The notes under the pieces are model-generated. The model saw only the letters and a list, made by a program, of their open reading frames with translations, made no database searches and was not told where the DNA came from. This document shows positions 59,126 through 64,000 of a DNA stretch of 64,000 nt, piece by piece. The stretch is from Gemmatimonadaceae bacterium (GTDB taxonomy: Bacteria; Gemmatimonadota; Gemmatimonadetes; Gemmatimonadales; Gemmatimonadaceae): the NCBI GenBank assembly GCA_020851035.1, contig JADZDM010000024.1, positions 62,001-126,000 of the forward strand. The letters run 5' to 3'. The position numbers and the translations under genes are program-made. Positions within the stretch are counted from its first letter, which is position 1, and each line of letters opens with the position of its first letter.

Positions 59126-60269
59126 GGGAACACTGCACGCGCTGGTGGACGATGCGCTGCCACCGGAGGAGCGGGACGCCGTGCAGGCGCACCTGGCGTC
59201 GTGCGGCGACTGTGCGCGGCGCTTCGCCGAGGCGACGGCGATGGCACGCCAGGTCATGACGCTGCTCGGTGCGCTGGACGCGGAGCCCGCGGCGCGGGTG
59301 CGCGTGGTGGCACCGGCGTCGGTGCCGGCACCGTCTGTGACGGCCGTCACGCCGCTGCGGGCGCGGATGGTCACGCTGCGTCGCGTGGCGATCGCCGCCA
59401 GCGTGATGCTGGTGGCGGGGGTGAGTTACCAGGTCGGCCGGCAGAAGGACGCCGCCGTCAGCGCGGTGGCGGAATCCGCGCCTCCCGCGCCGAAGCGGAC
59501 CGGCGCCGCGGTCGCGACGCCCAGCCTGGTGGAGGCGCCGTCGGGGCCGTCCGATCCGTCGGCGGTGCCGATGCCGGCGTCCCGGCTGGCCACGCGCGGT
59601 GGCCCCCGGGCGGAAGCCGAGCAGGTGGTGGAGCGCGACGCGGTCGCTGCGGGCGCCGGGAACGCCGCACCTGCCGCGGCGCCGGTGCTGGCCGTGCCGA
59701 CGCCTGCGCTCGCGGCGCTGCCGGAGGCATCGCGCCAGGTGGCGATGGAGCAGGCGCAGCAGGCGGCCGGTCGTACGGACCAGGCCGCCGAGCGACGGGC
59801 GCGCGTGGCCGAAGCGCATGCGGAGCCCGTGGTCGGTGAGGCGGTGCCGTCGCAGCGTGCGCAGGCGGGCCAGGGCCGTGTGGTGGCGTCGCAGGACGCG
59901 GCCGCGCCAGCGCCGGAGTCACAGGCGCGAAAGATGTCGGCGCCGGTGCAGGCCACCGCGGCCAATGCCAGCGTTGCCGCGGCGAAGGCGGTGGCGATTC
60001 CCGGCTACACGGCCACCGAGGAAGCCTCGCAGCCCGCCATCATCCGCCGGCGCTACGTGTCACCGGCGGGCACACCGTTGCTGTTGCAGATCATGCAGGC
60101 GCCGTCCGCGTCGAAGCCGCAGGGGGCGCGATCGGAGTCGGCGGAGTTCGTGGTGTCCACCAGCAACGGGCGCAGCACCGTGCGCTGGCAGCGCGACGGG
60201 AGATCGTACGAGCTGCAGGGTGCGCTGGCCCCCGACTCGCTGGTGAAGCTGGCCACGCTGCTGAAGTAG
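59109..60269 (+). CDS. zinc-finger anti-sigma factor
   Basis: A 386-aa single-pass membrane protein. The N-terminal zinc-finger domain (about 1-45) contains HVDEGTLHALVDDALP and the HLASCGDC motif. One membrane helix lies near residues 98-118 (VAIAASVMLVAGVSYQVG). The extracytoplasmic half is a long Ala/Pro/Glu-rich linker followed by a compact C-terminal domain (about 300-386) with RRRYVSPAGTPLLLQIMQAP and STVRWQRDGRSYELQGAL. The start overlaps the sigma gene, so the pair is coupled. The extracytoplasmic domain presumably senses an envelope signal, which remains unknown. Confidence 0.88.
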   Translation: MSHVDEGTLHALVDDALPPEERDAVQAHLASCGDCARRFAEATAMARQVMTLLGALDAEPAARVRVVAPASVPAPSVTAVTPLRARMVTLRRVAIAASVMLVAGVSYQVGRQKDAAVSAVAESAPPAPKRTGAAVATPSLVEAPSGPSDPSAVPMPASRLATRGGPRAEAEQVVERDAVAAGAGNAAPAAAPVLAVPTPALAALPEASRQVAMEQAQQAAGRTDQAAERRARVAEAHAEPVVGEAVPSQRAQAGQGRVVASQDAAAPAPESQARKMSAPVQATAANASVAAAKAVAIPGYTATEEASQPAIIRRRYVSPAGTPLLLQIMQAPSASKPQGARSESAEFVVSTSNGRSTVRWQRDGRSYELQGALAPDSLVKLATLLK

Positions 60270-60284
60270 CAGCGTGGCGAGTGA

Positions 60285-60313
60285 CGGGACACGTGCGACG
60301 CGCGCGTGTCCCG
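60285..60313. terminator. hairpin between convergent genes
   Basis: CGGGACACG (60285-60293) and CGTGTCCCG (60305-60313), perfect 9-bp arms around an 11-nt loop, between the anti-sigma stop and the DUF2059 stop. It can work for both strands. Confidence 0.6.
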
Positions 60314-60319
60314 CTGGTC

Positions 60320-60826
60320 TCAGGGCTTCACGGGCTTGGTGGACGGCTTGCCCTTCTGCGCGCCGTCGTTCAGCAGTTCCGCGCCGACCTCCATGCCCAC
60401 GCGCTGGCCCCAGCGTGAACCGGCAACGGACGAGTTGGCCCCCATGATCGGCGCCACCAGCACCGAACGCTGGCCGGCCGGCGTCTTGTAGAAGACGATC
60501 AGGGCGCGCAGGTCGTCGTTGCTGAAGTAGCGCGCGTAGTCCTCCACCAGCGGCGCGATGAGCGTGTCGACATCCTGCTCGGCGCGTGCGATCACGCGGT
60601 CCCAGAACCCCGGCGGCGCGGGCATCGTGGCGGCCTGCAGCCTGGCCGTCTCGCGCATGGTGCGCACCACCTGCTGGCGGAAGTTCGCCACCTGGACGAG
60701 TTCGGAGACGAGTGCGCGCTTCACCGCATCGTGCGGCTCGGCGATGGTGTCCACCACCTGGGCCTGCGCCAGTGGCGCGACGGCGGCGAAGACCAGGGCC
60801 AGCAGTGCCATCCGTGTGTGTCGCAT
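60320..60826 (-). CDS. DUF2059 family exported protein
   Basis: A 168-aa protein with a signal peptide (MRHTRMALLALVFAAVAPLA, cut near residue 22). The mature part contains the DUF2059 pattern: helix pair followed by DTLIAPLVEDYARYFSNDDL, RALIVFYKTPAGQRSVLVAP and a closing RWGQRVGMEV. The family is widespread in diderm bacteria, periplasmic, and of unknown function. A Lys/Pro-rich tail (GKPSTKPVKP) follows. It is the gene downstream of the rhlE-like gene on the same strand, 75 bases away. Confidence 0.85.
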   Translation of the reverse strand: MRHTRMALLALVFAAVAPLAQAQVVDTIAEPHDAVKRALVSELVQVANFRQQVVRTMRETARLQAATMPAPPGFWDRVIARAEQDVDTLIAPLVEDYARYFSNDDLRALIVFYKTPAGQRSVLVAPIMGANSSVAGSRWGQRVGMEVGAELLNDGAQKGKPSTKPVKP

Positions 60827-60901
60827 CGGGATCTCTCTGCGCCCGCGGGGGCGTGGGCGCCCTCGCGTGAGGAGCGGCCGGGGTGAAAGGGCGGCTGGTG
60901 A

Positions 60902-62353
<1,452 letters not shown>

Positions 62354-62428
62354 AGGGATCGGGACTGGGAGAGGAACCGGATCCGCCGCGACCCCGTGCC
62401 GCGGCAGATCAGGGCAAGATAGTCCCGG

Positions 62429-64000
62429 TCAGGCCCGTTGCGCGGTCCGGCGGCGCCGGCTGGACTGCAGCGTGCCCCGGATGGCGTCGGTGAGCTGGGT
62501 GAGCGTGTACGGCTTGTCGAGCACCGTCTCGATGTGCGCCTCGCGCAGGCGATCGGGGGTCACGCGCCCGGTGTAGCCGGTGCTGAGGATGATCGGCATC
62601 GACGGCCGGAGGGTCTTCGCCCGCTCGGCCAGCGTCAGGCCGGTCATCTCGGGCATGGTCTGGTCGGTGATCATCAGCGCGACGTCGTGATGATCGCCGA
62701 GCAGCTGCAGCGCCGCGCCGCCGCTGCCGGCGGTGATCACGCGCATCCCCGCACTCATGATGCCACGTTCGGCCGCCCGCAGGATCCCCGGCTCGTCGTC
62801 CACCAGGAGGATCAGCGGCGCATCACCCGCCAGCGCCGCGGCCGCGGCGCTGGGCACCGGCGTCGTGTAGGCCGGTGACGGCAGCGCGACGCCGGCCGGC
62901 GCCTCGTGCGGCGCCGGCACGAGCGCGAACAGCAGCTCGAAGTCGGTGCCCTCGCCCTCCACCGACTCCACGTGCACCGAGCCGTGGTGCGACATCACGA
63001 TCCCGTGCAGCACGGCGAGCCCGAGCCCGGTGCCCTCGCCGATCGGCTTGGTGGTGAAGAACGGCTCGAAGATGCGCTGGCGCACATCGTCGTTCATGCC
63101 GCTGCCGGTGTCGTGCACCATCAGGCGCACGTACCGTCCCGGGCGCAGCTGCGGATGCCGGCCGGCATTGGCGGCCTCGTCGAGCGAGATCACGTCCACC
63201 TTGACGCGCAGCATGCCGCCATCGGTGCGTCGCATCGCATGCTCCGCATTGCTGCACAGGTTCAGCAGCAGCTGCTGCATCTGCGTCGCATCGCCGCTGA
63301 TCCACGCCTCGGCGTTCCGGACCTCCACCAGGAGCTGCACGGTGGACGGGATGGTCGCGCGGAGCAGGGTCTGGGTGTCGGTGATCAGCGCCGCGAGGTT
63401 GATGTGGTCGTGGGTGGGCACGGAGCGGCGCGAGAAGAGCAGGATCTGCTTGACGATGTCGCGGGCACGGTCACTGGCCTGGATGACGGCGTGCAGCGAC
63501 TCCGCCACCCCGGGGAAGTCGCGCTGTGCCATCGAGAACTGCGCGATCTCGGAGTTGGCGCGGATGACGGTGAGCAGGTTGTTGAAGTCGTGGGCCACGC
63601 CACCGGCCAGCGTGCCGAGCGCCTCGAGGCGCTGGCTCGCGAGGAGCTGCGCCTCGAGCTCGCGCCGCTCCGCCTCCAGCCGGCGGGTGTCGCGCAGGTC
63701 GCGGAACTGGTAGTGCAGCAGGAGGCCGGCATCGAGCGGGATGCGGGTGCGCCGGAGGGCGACGGGAATGGCCTCGCCGTCGACGGTCTGCACTTCCGTC
63801 TCGTACGACATGTCGTCGTCGGTGCCGGAGGGCCCACTGTCACTGGTGACCTGCACGGTGGTGAGCCCGACGAGGCGATCGGCATCCCCCTCGGCGAGGA
63901 GGGCCGTCGCGGCGGGGTTCGCCGCCACGATCCGGACGCCGTCGGAAAGGAGCTGCGGGTCTGCACCACGATCGAAGAGCCGGCGGAACCGCTCCTCGCT
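62429..64000 (-). CDS. PAS-domain hybrid histidine kinase with receiver (partial, runs off the right edge)
   Basis: Only the last 523 residues are in the window; the frame is still open at base 64000. The visible N-terminal part is a PAS fold (SEERFRRLFDRGADPQLLSD, then RIVAANPAATALLAEG). The kinase core has the phospho-acceptor His in GGVAHDFNNLLTVI, N box LLNLCSNAEHAMRR and G boxes DTGSGMND and GTGLGLAVLHG. A C-terminal receiver domain (about the last 125 residues) carries LLVDDEPGILR and the phospho-acceptor Asp in ITDQTMPEMTG. The chain ends in a basic tail, SRRRRTAQRA. No partner regulator is visible. It is a soluble or membrane-linked sensor of the PAS/hybrid type, with the sensing part outside the window. 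Confidence 0.9.
   Translation of the reverse strand, partial: SEERFRRLFDRGADPQLLSDGVRIVAANPAATALLAEGDADRLVGLTTVQVTSDSGPSGTDDDMSYETEVQTVDGEAIPVALRRTRIPLDAGLLLHYQFRDLRDTRRLEAERRELEAQLLASQRLEALGTLAGGVAHDFNNLLTVIRANSEIAQFSMAQRDFPGVAESLHAVIQASDRARDIVKQILLFSRRSVPTHDHINLAALITDTQTLLRATIPSTVQLLVEVRNAEAWISGDATQMQQLLLNLCSNAEHAMRRTDGGMLRVKVDVISLDEAANAGRHPQLRPGRYVRLMVHDTGSGMNDDVRQRIFEPFFTTKPIGEGTGLGLAVLHGIVMSHHGSVHVESVEGEGTDFELLFALVPAPHEAPAGVALPSPAYTTPVPSAAAAALAGDAPLILLVDDEPGILRAAERGIMSAGMRVITAGSGGAALQLLGDHHDVALMITDQTMPEMTGLTLAERAKTLRPSMPIILSTGYTGRVTPDRLREAHIETVLDKPYTLTQLTDAIRGTLQSSRRRRTAQRA

Overview
The window is a stretch of high-GC chromosome from a diderm (Gram-negative-type) heterotroph. It holds TonB-dependent and other outer-membrane beta-barrels, lipoprotein signal peptides with an Lgt enzyme, an RskA-type anti-sigma factor, a PEP-CTERM protein, M1 and M28 peptidases with signal peptides, and long GC-rich antisense reading frames. 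The mixture of families, and the dispersed palindromic repeats built from CCACGGAG, CGCAAAGG or CGCGGAGA arms, fit Gemmatimonadota best. This is an inference from gene style; there is no rRNA or other marker gene in the window. I saw no tRNA, rRNA, CRISPR array or intact insertion sequence.

Layout. 0-7 kb: a small unknown protein, a MaoC-type hydratase, an ECF sigma/RskA anti-sigma pair, a repeat-dense gap, a metallophosphoesterase, an ABC exporter and a lipoprotein. 7-12.4 kb: a proline-iminopeptidase-like lipoprotein, then a small accessory island of less GC-rich codon use with a giant PLD-nuclease/helicase/DUF3427 protein and a HigB/HigA-like toxin-antitoxin pair. 12.4-20.3 kb: an LVIVD-repeat protein coupled to a DUF305 protein, and a TonB-dependent receptor followed by a putative glucan hydrolase. 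20.5-24 kb: a PEP-CTERM protein translationally coupled to ferritin-like proteins, a tandem-repeat tract, a SET-domain protein and a DUF2127 membrane protein. 24-27 kb: a DeaD-like RNA helicase and Lgt. 27-36.4 kb: a complete kdp potassium-uptake operon (a 26-aa membrane peptide, kdpF, A, B, C, a porin-like barrel, kdpD, kdpE), all on the minus strand and nearly all overlapping or touching. 36.5-43.5 kb: a minus-strand series with DUF6702, M1 peptidase, a HupE/UreJ-like protein, two tandem paralogues of an unknown secreted family, and an outer-membrane barrel. 43.5-46.4 kb: an SPFH protein coupled to a ribbon-helix-helix protein and sharing an operator-like palindrome, a candidate toxin/immunity pair and a lipoprotein. 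46.4-54.5 kb: M28 peptidase, an Old Yellow Enzyme homologue with an altered active site, a membrane protein and a two-gene beta-oxidation operon. 54.5-64 kb: a zinc-finger membrane protein, a VIT/VWA protein, an ECF sigma/anti-sigma pair, DUF2059, RhlE, and a sensor kinase that runs off the right edge.

How the genes work together. The clearest system is kdp, in which the sensor and regulator, the ATPase and a probable outer-membrane porin are one transcription unit. A direct repeat with 11-bp period upstream is a candidate KdpE site. Second come two sigma/anti-sigma modules. Third are the coupled FadN-like and acyl-CoA dehydrogenase genes. The observations most worth following are the dispersed nested-palindrome repeats (five copies), the kdp-embedded porin and upstream micropeptide, the PLD-helicase/TA island, the toxin/immunity pair at 45 kb, the SPFH/RHH operator, and the 24-27-bp tandem array beside the SET-domain gene.
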